Shown here: piece after piece, positions 48,586 to 60,429 of the stretch
Layout: each line of letters opens with the position of its first letter
Position numbering within the stretch: position 1 is the first letter of the stretch
NCBI GenBank assembly: GCA_019096195.1
Contig: JAGTXK010000021.1
Location: 620,001-684,000, forward strand
Length of the DNA stretch: 64,000 bases
DNA from: Boletus sp. NGJ
Taxonomy: Eukaryota; Basidiomycota; Agaricomycetes; Boletales; Boletaceae
Direction of reading: 5' to 3'
Notes under the pieces: generated by a model
Databases searched by the model: none
What the model was told of the DNA's origin: nothing
What the model saw: the letters and a program-made list of their open reading frames with translations, nothing else
Program-made: the position numbers and the translations under genes

Positions 48586-50178
48586 ATGTTTGTCAGCTCG
48601 CTCAGTCTGCTGGCGCTGGCCGTTATCAGTCACGCGTCGTCGCAGTCGGTTCTGGGCTTGAAACAGGCTGCCGCAAACCCGTACGCCCAATATGCGTATG
48701 CGACAATGGATTATTCACACCAGTGGAGGTCCTGAGTACTGTCTCAGTCGACAGCTTCACTACTCTTGGCCACCCGTCTTTTCCAAACTACAGCGTCAGG
48801 ATACAGAAGACGGTCTTTGAATGCGATTCAGATTCAGAACCAGGCCACCTGTCTGCACGTCATTTAATCTTAAGCTCACGTGCGGCCTAGTGCTTACACA
48901 TGTTACATCGACATTGGGGCATAGGTCCTGGCTGCCTTTCAAGTATGGGTCTCTTCCTGGAAAATGGTCCATGCACAATTCTTGATGCTGACGGTCCGAA
49001 ATACAACCCATACTCGTGCACTACCAACGCGAGCGTGTTCTGTGTCGATAGGCCAGTTGGCGTTGGTTTTTCATATGCCGGTTACGGTGAAGCCGTGGTA
49101 TGTAGTATGGTTAGTTCACATGAATGCTCTGCGAGCCTGACCGCTTGACAGAGCACAACCGAACAGGCTGCCAAAGACATTGCTGCTTTCGTGGCCATCT
49201 TCTTTGAGAACTTTAGCCAGTTCAAGGGCCGTGCGTTCCATGTGGCGGGTGAATCATACGCCGTGGGTCTTGGCGACATAGACTTAATTTTCCAGAGTAC
49301 TGAGCAATTGACTTGGTAGGGTCATTATTTGCAGCACAGGTCTATGATCAGAATGCTCAGCTGGTCGTGGCCGGTGGGACAGCCATTAATTTGCAATCTG
49401 TTATGATTGGTATATTGACATTTCACCTTCAGTATGACCGACCAACGCTTGTGGACAGGAAACGGTCTTGTTGACTACTTCGCGTTAACCCCGTCATACA
49501 TTGACGTCCAGTGCACGACTGCCTCCATATCGCCTCCGATTTCAAGCATCAGGTGAGCTAAGTATGACCCTGTGTGAGACATTGATCTAAATATTGAAAA
49601 GCACGTGCGTGGGGATGAAGCAAGCTGTGAGAGCCATCATTTTTGCAGGTTCCGCTGGCTCGAATCGTGTATCCAGCAATTTGATGCCTTGAGTTGTGGT
49701 GCAGCTCGTAGCTTCTGTGACAATGAACTTTCAGATCACTTTTTGAATTCTGGTATATCCAGCTGAAATTTGGACCGCGTTGACAGCCTGCTGATTGTTG
49801 ATTAATGATTCCTAGGACCGAACCCATACGACATTACCAAGAAGTGCGAGGGTGACGAAAGTGTCGACTGCTACCCTGTTATGCAGTAGGGAATCATGCA
49901 GACTCGGCACGAAATTTTAATGACCGCGTTTCAGACACATGATTGATTACCTTTCCCTTCCAATCACCCGCGATGCCCTGGAGTGGCCAAGGCGTTTGTG
50001 AGCCAGCCATTGATCAATGGACATGCCGTTAATAACACAAGGAGTGCTCATGGACTGACTTATGCCACCGTCACTGGAGCTGGACATATGGTGGGTTCAT
50101 CGTTTCTAGCTGGGATGTAGTACTCACGGAAGCACTGGTGCTCGTACAGAGGTGGCTAACAAAGCAACCGCTTTGAAA
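48586..50178 (+). pseudogene. Decayed tandem copy of the S10 carboxypeptidase
   Basis: The copy keeps the signal peptide (MFVSSLSLLALAVISHASSQ) and most blocks of its neighbour in the same order and with the same introns. These include FTTLGHPSFPNYSVRI, GPGCLSSMGLFLENGPC, VDRPVGVGFSYAGYG, the serine box as AGESYA near 49,245-49,262, and GAGHM near 50,080-50,093. It is broken. There is a frameshift near 48,705-48,712 ([10 protein letters not shown]). The segment coding for the exon-2 block with FWTNGG is deleted near 48,915-48,922. An intron near 49,630 is cut to about 22 nt. A deletion of about 205 nt near 49,975 removes the block with the catalytic Asp. The parent gene's GC donor is GT here (GTGAGC near 49,552). 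Confidence 0.88.
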
Positions 50179-51498
50179 CTCACACCATGCCCATGCGCAC
50201 CTTTTAACGTGGAGCATCAACATTGAAATGAAGTTCCACAGAATTATTTGTGATGAAGTGCTGTACTATCTATGATATACGAGGTGATTTTTTTTTCGAT
50301 ACGTATGATCGACGAGAAAACGCACTAAACACGCATGAATTAACTTAGGTGGGCGTTGTATTATGGATGATATCCTGATCGACTTGGTCGATACTGCGTA
50401 GGAATGGTGGTAGAGAAGTCCCATCTGCACTTTGACGTGATCCACAGTCTGTCATCGAGAGATGGATAAGGAAATTGATCGATTGATCGACAAAACGATG
50501 GAACATTGCGACGGCCAGTGGCGGAATTGCCGCAGTCGAGGACCACGAACTGAGGTTGCCGCATCTGAAGCACATCTATAGACACAATCAATGCGAGTTC
50601 TTGTAGCTACATTGGTTCGTCTGCTGAACATGCAGACTCGGCGGGTCTATACGTGGTAAAACCCTAGACAATCCAACGAGATGTCGAGCCGACGAGTTGG
50701 CGATGCATTGCACATGCATGCAAACCGTACCACATTCTCAAGGTCCGAGATGAAACAAAAGAAAGTGCTTCATCCAAGCACAGACGGAGTAAACGCAAAC
50801 TGAGAGCGGATGATGATCTCGGCAATGTGCTTTTAATAAGCAAGCCGCGAGTCACTGGAGGTTGAAAAAGGAAAATGTGTTCTACTGTACGAACGGCGTT
50901 GTAAGATATCACCCTGGTAACGTAAGCGATGCAGAAGCGTAACTTATGTAAGCGATTGCCCGACAGCTGGAGCAAGCGACTGGCGGGACGTAAAAATTCA
51001 TGGCGCAAACGTTACACGCTTTATACGCGGTGGGGGTGGAGATTCAAGCTCAAGCTTTGCTTGACGAGTCGAAGGTATGCTTCTCGAGAGACTCGAACTT
51101 AGCGGAGGGTGCAGGAGAGAGATATCCATGATAGGAGATATAGGAGATAACATTCGACGCTCGCGAGTACTGCGGCTTCCCGCGTACAGTAAGCAGCACA
51201 CTGGGGCATAGCAACGTCGCCGCACAGGAGCGAGGATAGAACGTGTTTCATCGATCCGGAATCCTCCTCCAGAACGATCTCGTTGCGTATAAAACGAGGG
51301 TCCAAAGTCGTCGCCAAGCCACACTCTTACCCGCATCATCTCTTTCTGACATAATTGTCATTATTTAGCAAACTCTTGCCACTCGGCGCCTTTCCGTTCT
51401 TTTGACCGCTACGACGACGAACAGCATATCGTCCACAACGGTCACGACTCACCCTCTAGCACGTCAACGCTGGCTCACCGCCCCTTTTGGTCGACGTC
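50179..51498. other. Intergenic; no gene recognised
   Basis: Short minus-strand frames (50,575-50,345; 51,008-50,664; 51,339-50,998) lack any domain and look like chance. The last few hundred bases probably hold the antiporter promoter and leader; pyrimidine-rich stretches occur at 51,340-51,480. Confidence 0.5.
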
Positions 51499-54340
51499 AT
51501 GTTGTTCCACCCAGTAAGCCTTAATTGAACCTTCCGCATCAACTGCCACTCGCTCATCCCTAAATAGCTTAGTCCAACAATCCCCCACATCGCGTATGCA
51601 TGCTTGGGTGGTTTCATTGTCGTGGTCAGTGCCTCAATACGTCTCCTTTCGGTTCGGCCCGAAATGAACGCATTCATTGCACCTAGTTTGGCATGTTTTC
51701 GCTTTTTATTCGTGAAAAGGTCAGTCTTGGCCGTACCACTTCCACTGCAATGCTCATCACCGCTGCAGCTGTACATAGGAGAAGCCTGTTGGGCCTTTCT
51801 CTTCGGTGTCATTATAGGCAAGTACATCGACTGCCCTCCAACATTTAATGTTACCCTGACGGGTTACTGTTCAACCCAGGACCCTATGGGGCTGGAATAT
51901 TCGATCCTCGCAGTTGGGCTAACGGTAACGAACAAACATCCAATATTATCACTCTCGAGTTTACCCGTGTCGTCCTTGCTATCGGTGTGTTTGCCATCGG
52001 CGTCGAGCTTCCAAAAGCCTATGTCGCCCGGCATTGGAAAAGCTTGTTCTTTCTGCTCGGTCCTGTGATGGCTTGGGTGCGTCGTATCCACCTCGGTCTT
52101 CATTTTTGACTTTTCAAGTCTCCGTCAATAGGGGTGGTTTGTATGCGCAGGCTTCATTTGGGCCTTCATTCCGGGACTCGACTTCCTTTCTAGTCTTGCC
52201 GTAGGTGCATGTTTAACTCCCACCGATCCCATCCTTGCCGCGGCTGTGGTCGGGGGAAAGTACGCAGACAAGCACGTGCCCGCGCACATCCGCCGACTAC
52301 TGTCCGCGGAGTGCGGATGCAATGACGGAGCTGCATATCCCTTCCTCTTTCTTGCCCTTTACCTCGTCTTGGATGCTACGCCGGGCCGTGCGATTGAAGA
52401 CTGGTTTTTGTTCCTTTGGCTTTGTATGTTCTCTTCTTCGTCTTCGGATGTATGCTCACGAGTGCATGTAGTCGAGATTGCCTTCAGTATAGTCTTTGGA
52501 TCAACCTTGGGCTTCGCATTTCGACATCTCGTCAAGTTTTGCGAGCGCAACGACTTGATCGATCGTCAGTCGTACGTGGCGCAGTACGTCTCGCTCGCGT
52601 TTCTTACCATCGGTATCATGACAATACTTGGCTCCGACGACCTCCTCTCTGCCTTTTGCTGCGGGACAGCCTTTGCATGGGACGGTTTTTTTAACCGACA
52701 GACAGAGGAAGCAGTGTTCAGTTCAGTAATAGATTTGCTGTTCAACGTTGCTTCGTTTGTGTACGTAGGTGCATGGATGCCCTTTGATAGCTTCAGCAAC
52801 GAGACTTTGACACTGAGCGTCGGCCGCCTCGTCCTCACCGCCTTTCTCATCTTGATGTTCAAGCGACTCCCTATCATGATAGCCTTGTACAAATTCATAC
52901 CCGATGTGAAGACTCTTCGGGAAGCTCTTTTCAGTGGTCATTTCGGACCGATTGGCATTGGTGAGTTGCGTACTCTTCATAATTGTCTGCAGCTCACACT
53001 GACCACATTTTCAGGAGCCGTGTACATCTCCACTTTCGCAGTTGGCTACCTCCCCAAACCTTCCAACCCTCCCGCCAACCAAGCAGAGTTCCTTGCAGCT
53101 ACAATACAACCCATCGTCGCCTTCATCGTGCTCTGCAGCGTTGCAATACATGGGTTATCCATCCCATTCTTCTCTCTCGGACGTCGTGTTCATTCCGTCT
53201 CCTCACGAACGTGGTCCCGCCATGCTTCCGGTCCTGACTGGGCCACTCACACACGACACGTTACGCGTGCTGAGGACGTTGTCATCAATCGGGACCTAGA
53301 CGTAAATGCCATGGAAAATGGCCGGGCTGGGGTTACAGAAGATGAGAAGACGATCATGGAGAGCAGACGCACGAGCACCGACATCAAAGCGCCGCACGAA
53401 TCTGATAGTTCGAAGACTGAGGACGTGTTGCAAGGCGATGATACGGCGAAGGAGAAAATGCCTCCTGACGGAACTGAGACTACGACGGAATGGAAAGAGG
53501 GTTTCGATAAGATCATCGAGCGACAGTCTGGTCCTGGAGAAGACGTGGGTCTGACTGGTCTCGAACGGTGTGCGCGCTAACGTTCCTTGCAAGGTTGACG
53601 TCGAAATCATCCGTCACGCATATGCGCGTGATGGTTCTCCTTCTCCCATCGGTGACCTTTTGCAGACAGCCAGCTCTTACATTCATCATCTCCGTCACGC
53701 TTCCGAAGGCACTTTGGGGAGTGCAGGACAGGCTGGGGAGGGCATCGAACACGATGTCTCCCTTGCTGGCGCTGAACCGCAAAAGGAGACTCTCACCACT
53801 GAGGTATCGGCTAAAGAAGTCGGTGCCGCCGTTAATCCAGAACACGAGCCAAATGACGAAGGTTGGGCTTCTGAAGACACCGGGGACGGTATGGTCACTA
53901 GTTCTTCCGCGGTGCCCAACGAGCGGAGGAAGCGTGTCAGGTTGAGCAAGGGCAAAGCCATGGCGATGCCCGCTGGCGCTGGGCCGAACGAGAATGGTCT
54001 GCGGCGAATGTCCGCGAGCGAACAAGGTTATTTCTCTCCCCATGTTCTCTCGTCGTCCCCAGACACGACGCCAACGCTGTCCCCCGTGACGAACGAGTCA
54101 GAGCGAACCCAAACTCAAGATGTACCCGAGGACGTTGACCGACGTGGTAGAAGCACATTTCATGAGCGGAAGGGCAGCTACCTCTCATCTCATCCCTCCA
54201 TCCAACATCGACGGCTTGAGTCGCTCAAGCTGGCTCAGCGCTCTCGCGAGGCGTCTCCCTCGCGTTCCATCCGGTTCGTGGATGAACATCGATCTGGCAC
54301 AACCACGCCACGCAACGGAGCGTTACAAAACGATTCTTAA
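51499..54340 (+). CDS. nha1: Na+/H+ antiporter, fungal Nha1/CPA1 type
   Basis: A plasma-membrane exchanger that would export Na+ or K+ against protons. Nine exons (51,499-51,513; 51,568-51,624; 51,687-51,719; 51,769-51,817; 51,880-52,076; 52,132-52,423; 52,472-52,960; 53,015-53,544; 53,594-54,340) give 802 residues in frame. The N-terminal half has about twelve membrane spans. Family blocks are HIAYACLGGFIVV, GPYGAGIFDPRSW, FTRVVLAIGVFAIGVELPKA, ACLTPTDPILAAAVVGGKYA, CGCNDGAAYPFLFLALYL and GSDDLLSAFCCGTAFAWDG. The acidic pair Asp270-Asp271 corresponds to the Asp266-Asp267 pair needed for transport in yeast Nha1. From about residue 420 a hydrophilic, charged cytosolic tail runs to the end, as in Nha1 relatives. 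Intron 4 has a GC donor. The 5-codon first exon is short but fits the family start. Confidence 0.92.
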
Positions 54341-55627
54341 TTGCAGGGAGATGAAGTGGATGACTCCCCATTGCACAAAGTCTGCGCGAGGGAGAGTCTG
54401 TTGACATTCCTAGGAAGGTTTTCATCGTGTATTTTGCATACTCATGGTTCATGGTTACCCTCTATGCATCGTGATATATTTTTCGGCGCCATGATTATTC
54501 ACATCTCTAGCTCTCTTTCTCATAATGCATATTCTCTTGCCTTGTATCTCTTGACTTGCATAGGGCTCCACCTCTTGTAGTCATAGTACACGACCTCTGA
54601 CTTGATCCGTTTCCATGCTCAACGTCATCCATCAGAACGAGTCTACCCAAAAACACGAGGCGGAACGACGAGATCTTTACAAACACGTTCCTCGCTCCGC
54701 TTCAAACACGTGCGTGTTTGAACGGGTCGGTCCGCCAATGTGATTTCAAACGGAAGGCAGACTCCATCAAAAATGCGTTCCCACGACGGCACACGCAAAC
54801 CAGACGTACGTGAATCCGTCCGTCGTGGAAGCCGTACCCAAGCCATGCGCCCGCGTACATGATCCTTCTGCGACCCTGAAGCGTGCCCGTTTTCTCTCAT
54901 TGACGCGAGAGCCTACGAAAGATTTTTTTTTGGAAAAAAAAAGGGTGGGCCGAAGAAGGATCGAAAGTGACGAGAGGTATGACGACGCGACGATTCAGAA
55001 GTGATGGCGTTTGCCCTACGCAATTTGAATCTATGAATTAATGGGCATACGGAAATCATGATGGAGGGAGGGCTTACCTCGGTGTTTAACACAGGGTGGT
55101 CGTACTGGAATCGCGCTGCAACGGTGCCGCTAAGCGGGTTCCGCCAGTGGATTCAGGGTCACCTTGAAGGACTGGTGGCAGATGGCAAAGGCGGTCCATG
55201 TTATCAATCGAACATGAGTCTCCTTTTTTTTGTTCTCGCGGTGGACGGTGATGGACCTGTGTGAGGGCGTGTGTTCGCGTCAACTTCGCCCACGTTGATA
55301 TAGCACGTAGAGGAGGATCAGAGGGGACTCACAATAACAGTTTTGTTCACGTTGGCTTTGTACGTGCCTTGTTCAAGTCCGACCGCGGAAAGCGTCAGTT
55401 AGTTCCAGGTCGACCGAGCGGATCGACGTTTTGGCATGATCTAGAGGTACAAAAGTCATCGAGAGGTCGACTCGAGCATTTTTCTAGCATTCAAAGGCAG
55501 AAGAGTCCAGGTTCAGGAATGGCTAATACGTGAACTGATTGAGTACTTGAAGCAACCAAGCACAGCAGAAGACGCATCAGATATGGATATTGGACAACCT
55601 CTAATACGAGTCCATTTCCCCATACCT
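54341..55627. other. Intergenic between convergent genes
   Basis: The antiporter (+) and the beta-galactosidase (-) converge here. I see only short frames without domains. A short purine run with T8 and A8 tracts lies at about 54,920-54,945. Part of the stretch must hold both 3' ends. Confidence 0.5.
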
Positions 55628-58600
55628 TTACCCCCTACCTGCCGCTGACCATCTCGGGTTATTCGGCTTGACACCTCCAACACCTCCTTCATAGACGCCA
55701 TCGACCGTCAATTCCAAGGCTGGTGAAATTTTGCTGGACTCCATGGCCCATAAAGCCACCGCAACGGTGCTGTCGACTCGTCAAGATGGGAAAAGGCCCC
55801 AGTGGATGGATCGACGTACTTGACACCATTGTAGTTAAGAATACCTTGCGGTACAGGGAATTTGTACTGCGGCCTATAGTGTCTTCATGTCAATCAATCG
55901 CTCGGTATTAACATCAGAAGTGTACTTACCCGAGGTTCGCTACTCTCTTTCCCATCATCCACCCATTCACGTACAGCTGGGCACGGTAAGGTTGAAAAGA
56001 TTGATCAAAGGTGAACGACATGGGCACATCAAGTTCCTCCGAGATGCTAAGATCAAATGTGGTCACGAAAAATCCCACACCTGCAGCAACACTCGGAAGA
56101 CCTTCAGAAAGCTCTCTCGCTTCCCATGATGAAGTGTCATATCCTGGAAGATGCCAACCCATTCGCTCGCCGTACAGACCACCTTCATTGAGAACACCTC
56201 TGACTTTGTCCGGGTAGCTGGACCAAAATGTCAAAAAAGAATTCCAAGTGTACTTGAATGTGAAACAAACTTCAAATATCCTCCAACTTTGCCTTGCACT
56301 TTCCACTCCCCAAAGTCGCCCGTATTGAGCATAAACCCGCGAACTCCTCGTGGTGACTTCTCCTGGTCAACGACCGCTGGAAACTCGTCAATCAATTGAG
56401 ACCGACCAACAGTGACAAACTTACCTCCGCTCTCGTTCAGGCCCATGTTGTCCTAGTCAAGTTGTGAACGAGTTAAAAACTATAAGATGCAACCAACCTG
56501 AAGAATAGTGATCACATTATCCCGATCGTAGAGCAGTGAACCAGGTGGGAAGTAAAATTTATCATCAATCTCTTCCAAGATATTTTGGTTGTTGGTCGAA
56601 CTTGAAAGGTTGTCCATCCTCAGTGTATCACCACAACAGACAACGTAAGCTTACTTTCCATACGAAGTGTTCAGAAAGACATTGTTTAACCAAACACTCG
56701 CAGCGAAAGCTGATTAGTAGGCGTCTTTGGGACTTATCTCCTGTCTGAGACGATCTGGGACGAACCTTCGCCGCCGTTGATGGAGAGGTTAACCGACTTC
56801 GTGTCCTTGTTGGCGGTGAAGTGTCCACGCCAAAGAACAATGTTTTCACAACTATTGCATGTGTTGAATCGGTGAATAATGATAGTGCTAGTAGCACTCA
56901 CTATTCATAGTCGCAACCATATAAAACACGTCCATCTCCATAGTAAGGCTTGAAGGGTATATTGGACTCCGTGTGATTTGCAATCGTCCAGTCCACGTCT
57001 GAGAAGTCGGATTCAATTTCCGGCAAGCTGTTCGCATACCTCCAGTTCGTCAATTGAGGGGTGACGATTCCTGTTGCGGAAATGGATGGGGATATCTGGG
57101 CGGAGAATCCGCCCTGTTGAGTGACAGCAGCAGCAGGGGCGACATCTGCAGCAACGGGTATTCCGTTCCAGGTCACGGCTTTTACAGTTTCTGGCGCAAT
57201 CACGATCAACCTCACGCTTTCGTACAGGTCTCCACGGATAGCAAGGGTTGAGCCCGAAATCGTGGCGTTCCGTACAAGGTAGGGCCCTCCTATTAGGACG
57301 GAAGTATTGGTACCATATTTCCAATAATTTGCGAAGTCGTCCGATGGATTCGATGGGATTTCCGGGGACCAGAACGTGCCTGCTGTAACAGTATCACTGT
57401 AGAGAACTAACTGTTCACTTGAGTCCCAGACGGTTACAAGACCTTCTATCCCCGATAAGAAGGTTATAATTGAGACACCGTCGATCGAAGTATGGGAAAT
57501 ACTGGCGCTCTGGGCTTGCAGCCGTGGCACTCCCGCGAGGGGAAGAGCAACCTCATGTTCCTGACTAGGGTCGCCATACAAGAACAGGATGTCTCTGCTA
57601 CCGATCTGGTCCGCGTAGAGGACTTGTGCTGTGGAGTAAAGGACTTTGGACGAGCCGAAGGAATAATCAGTGACAACAACTTTGGATTGCCGACCACTGA
57701 GAGTGATCGCTGAAGCAACTCTTGGAATTTGGAATGAGCCAGCTGATGTGGTCACGTTCAGCTTGAAATTTGTCGTTGCCCTGCACGCGGCTCCCCTGTC
57801 AGCGGCATTCAACAACATATGATTGTGCTCACGTCGAGGTGGAATCATTATGTCTTGCGATGAAGAACGACGTGCTCGTGTCGGGGTTGGTCAACAACGT
57901 GAGATATGCAGAATCATTTGTCACCGCAACAGCACCGCTGGTACTGTCACCGATGTGGTCGGTCTTGTAAAACTCCGGGGAACTGCGGAGGAAGAGCCCT
58001 TCTCGCTTAAGCTCGGGATACTTGTCAGTCAGCTCTCGATTCTCTGCGATTGCACTTCCGTAGTCGTATGATGCTGGGTAACCTGTTATGTACCAAGAAG
58101 GGTAATATCAACGGACACTTACTGTAAACGCCTGGGAAAGGCAAACCACCCCACGAAGTCCCTCTGCGAGATCCTAGTGAGCACCGTCCGGGTGAGAGAA
58201 TGTATTCATACCCATAGAGCATGTAGTAGTTAATCAGTTTGGCATTTGCCGCCCAAAGGTGGAGATTAAAAACATTCTCAAAGTCAGCCCCAGTGAGCAC
58301 ACGGCACTGATCATAGCCTTCGAGCACCATGTGAGCTTTTTCCTGTTTCACAGATCGACAGGTGTACCTGGCGCCGCGGGACCCCATGCATCGAAAGCAC
58401 CACCCTGGAACTAAATCACGGTCACAATGGTATGAAATGATACGGATGCAAAACCAACTTCAGGGAAATACCACGGTTGACCAGGATTTACACCTAGAAA
58501 TCATGTGAACAAACCCAGAGTGCGCGGGATGGATTCGTGACATACTATTGAGGTAACTAGAATAACTCGTGTCCACTGGATTCCATACCGTGGGATTGGA

Positions 58601-59868
58601 ACAGTCGAATCTTTGCGGGTAGGCATCAAGACTTTAAATGCAAACAAGTGGTCAATGTTTGCCCCCGAGAAATAGGCCTGGAAATACCCATAAATATCGG
58701 TGGCGCCCTACAAAATGATGATCAGATAAGATCCTGCCGAAAGAAAATTGGACCCACAGTTCCGTTTATCCAGTTTCCGCCTGCATCGGCATCGTTTGCT
58801 GTCAAGGGTACGACGATACTGGAATTGAAGAATGCGGTCTCAAGGTCTACAAAGTATTCCGCATGGGAGATCGGTGATTGAGAGTATTCGTTATCTATTA
58901 GAAAACAAAGGTTCAGCCTCAGTGCACTTCGAGGATGAAACATGCTATAGACCAAGTTGGATTGCTAAAAGCACCAAGTCAAACTTGTCCAAAGGATGTC
59001 AAACAAGGTCTACTTACCGATAACAGGCCCTCCTTGGTTGATCTGGTATGGTACTGTTTCTGTGATGATTCCCTGGATATAATCTTGCCATGCCGCCTTC
59101 CAGTCCGTCGCATTTGTCCTGAGTTCACCAGCTACTTGCGATGTTATCCAGTGTGCAATACCTCCCGCAGTTGTCTCAGCGTTAATGTAGGGACCTAGAG
59201 AAGCGTTACGAGGCGTTCAACCAGAACAAAGAAGTATTTACCTGGCCGAAGAACAATCCAGAGTCCTGTCTGCTTGGCAGCTTCATAAAGCGGTTCTAGG
59301 GCACGGTAGTCATTAAAGTCAATTACTCCTGGCGAGGGGTTGATCAGTGCCATGTGTGTGTAAATACTGATGGCGTTGAATCCTGCAGCTTTGATCCTTT
59401 GAAGAACATCGAGCCATAATCCAGGAACTGGCAAACGGAAGGGGTGAAACTCTCCGGAACTGGCAAGCAACAATAAACACGATGCACAAAATATGCAGCT
59501 TAGGAGTGGACGTACTGGATGAAGATGCGTTGTCCTTTTAACACCAGACTGTACTTGTCCCACAGGACGTCTTTTGTACGTCCGTTCCCAGTGAGGTCCG
59601 TAGTTGCCGTAGGTTTTTCAACAGTTTGCTTTCTAAAATCGTCGAATACGCTGCCAGTCAGGGATGTGCCAGACCAGACGGTAGAGGACTTCAAAGGCGG
59701 CACGAGGAGATACAGTATCGAAAACAGCGCGACGACTCGGAGTACGGGCCATGGAAGACTAGCTCTCTTCTGCTTGGCACTTGTAGTAACACCACCTAGA
59801 GGTAGTATGCCATTCTCTGCTTTCATGCGCTGCTTCGTCGTCTCGGGCTCTTTAATATTTGAGTTCAT
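55628..59868 (-). CDS. Beta-galactosidase, glycoside hydrolase family 35
   Basis: The enzyme releases terminal beta-galactose from oligosaccharides or plant cell-wall galactans with retention. The gene is intron-rich. It starts at 59,868 (MNSNIKEPETTKQRM) and ends with a TAA at 55,628-55,630 after RWSAAGRG. Read in order: SGEFHPFRLPVPGLWLDVL, AAGFNAISIYTHMALINPSP, GPVIAIQLDNEYSQSP (acid/base Glu in NEY), the split nucleophile block WYFPE|FQGGAFDAWGP (Glu codon at 58,459-58,461, directly before a donor), and GADFENVFNLHLWAANAKLI. Downstream are the jelly-roll parts ending with SPRGVRGFMLNTGDFGEW, GVLNEGGLYGERMGWHLPG and YRAQLYVNGWMMGKRVANLG. Instead of a cleavable signal peptide it has about 40 cytosolic-type residues and one hydrophobic span (LRVVALFSILYLLVPPL), which suggests a type II membrane anchor. 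Expected size is about 1,000 residues, normal for the family. Confidence 0.9.
58953..58964 (-). other. 12-nt micro-exon of the beta-galactosidase
   Basis: On the minus strand the sequence CAATCCAACTTG is preceded by TTTTAG and followed by GTCTAT. It bridges an exon ending GGGCCTGTTATCG at 59,018 and one starting ATAACGAATAC at 58,894. With it, the join reads GPVIAIQLDNEYSQ, the exact family consensus next to the acid/base Glu. Without it four residues of the active-site strand are missing. The flanking introns are 53 nt (58,965-59,017) and 58 nt (58,895-58,952), typical for this genome. Confidence 0.8.
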
Positions 59869-60429
59869 GATGCGGTCATTCGCAGAGCTCGCCGTCGCCT
59901 GATGTTAGTCGCGAGTAACTTCACGGTTCAACAGAGTGCTCTAGAGGGTAGTTTTCGTTTGTACGGTCCGCCGCAGTTGGAGGTTTCTAATGAAGAACGA
60001 TGTTAATGTGATGTGAAATCTTCATTAACTTCAATCAAGTTTCCGCGTGGGGGCTCACAGTATGAGCCGTGGGAACTCTCAGCGCTCAGCAACGTACTTA
60101 AGGTTGTTTAGTAGGTATGTATGCAATGTGCATGATCTACATCGAGGTTCCTCTTTGGAAGTGTCGGCCTGGGACGAGGACACGCAATCGGTTCGGAAGT
60201 AACTTTCCCTGTGGTATGGTATGGTGTATCTTGCAACTAACCAGGAAACCGTCGGAAAGGCGCACTTGGTACTACGCCACTCTATCTTTCAACATTCCAA
60301 CTTACCGTTCTGAAACTTGAATAAGGATGATAGGTAGTTCGAGTATCAGAAAGCAACGACAACAATCCGAGTTAAAGAAATCCATGGATGGGTTTGTCCC
60401 TCAACACCTTTACCATAAACTCAATATGA
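59869..60429. other. Intergenic; promoter side of the beta-galactosidase
   Basis: No gene recognised. The stretch separates the divergent beta-galactosidase (-) from the CHAT relic (+). A 67-codon frame at 60,117-60,320 has no domain. Confidence 0.45.

Noticed and set aside
51604-52068. Plus-strand frame of 154 codons as the start of the antiporter
   Set aside because: It reads through introns; the family sequence is recovered only by splicing five exons from 51,499.
53513-54043. Minus-strand frame of 176 codons
   Set aside because: It lies opposite the antiporter's C-terminal exon, and the plus-strand frame fits the family and splice pattern.
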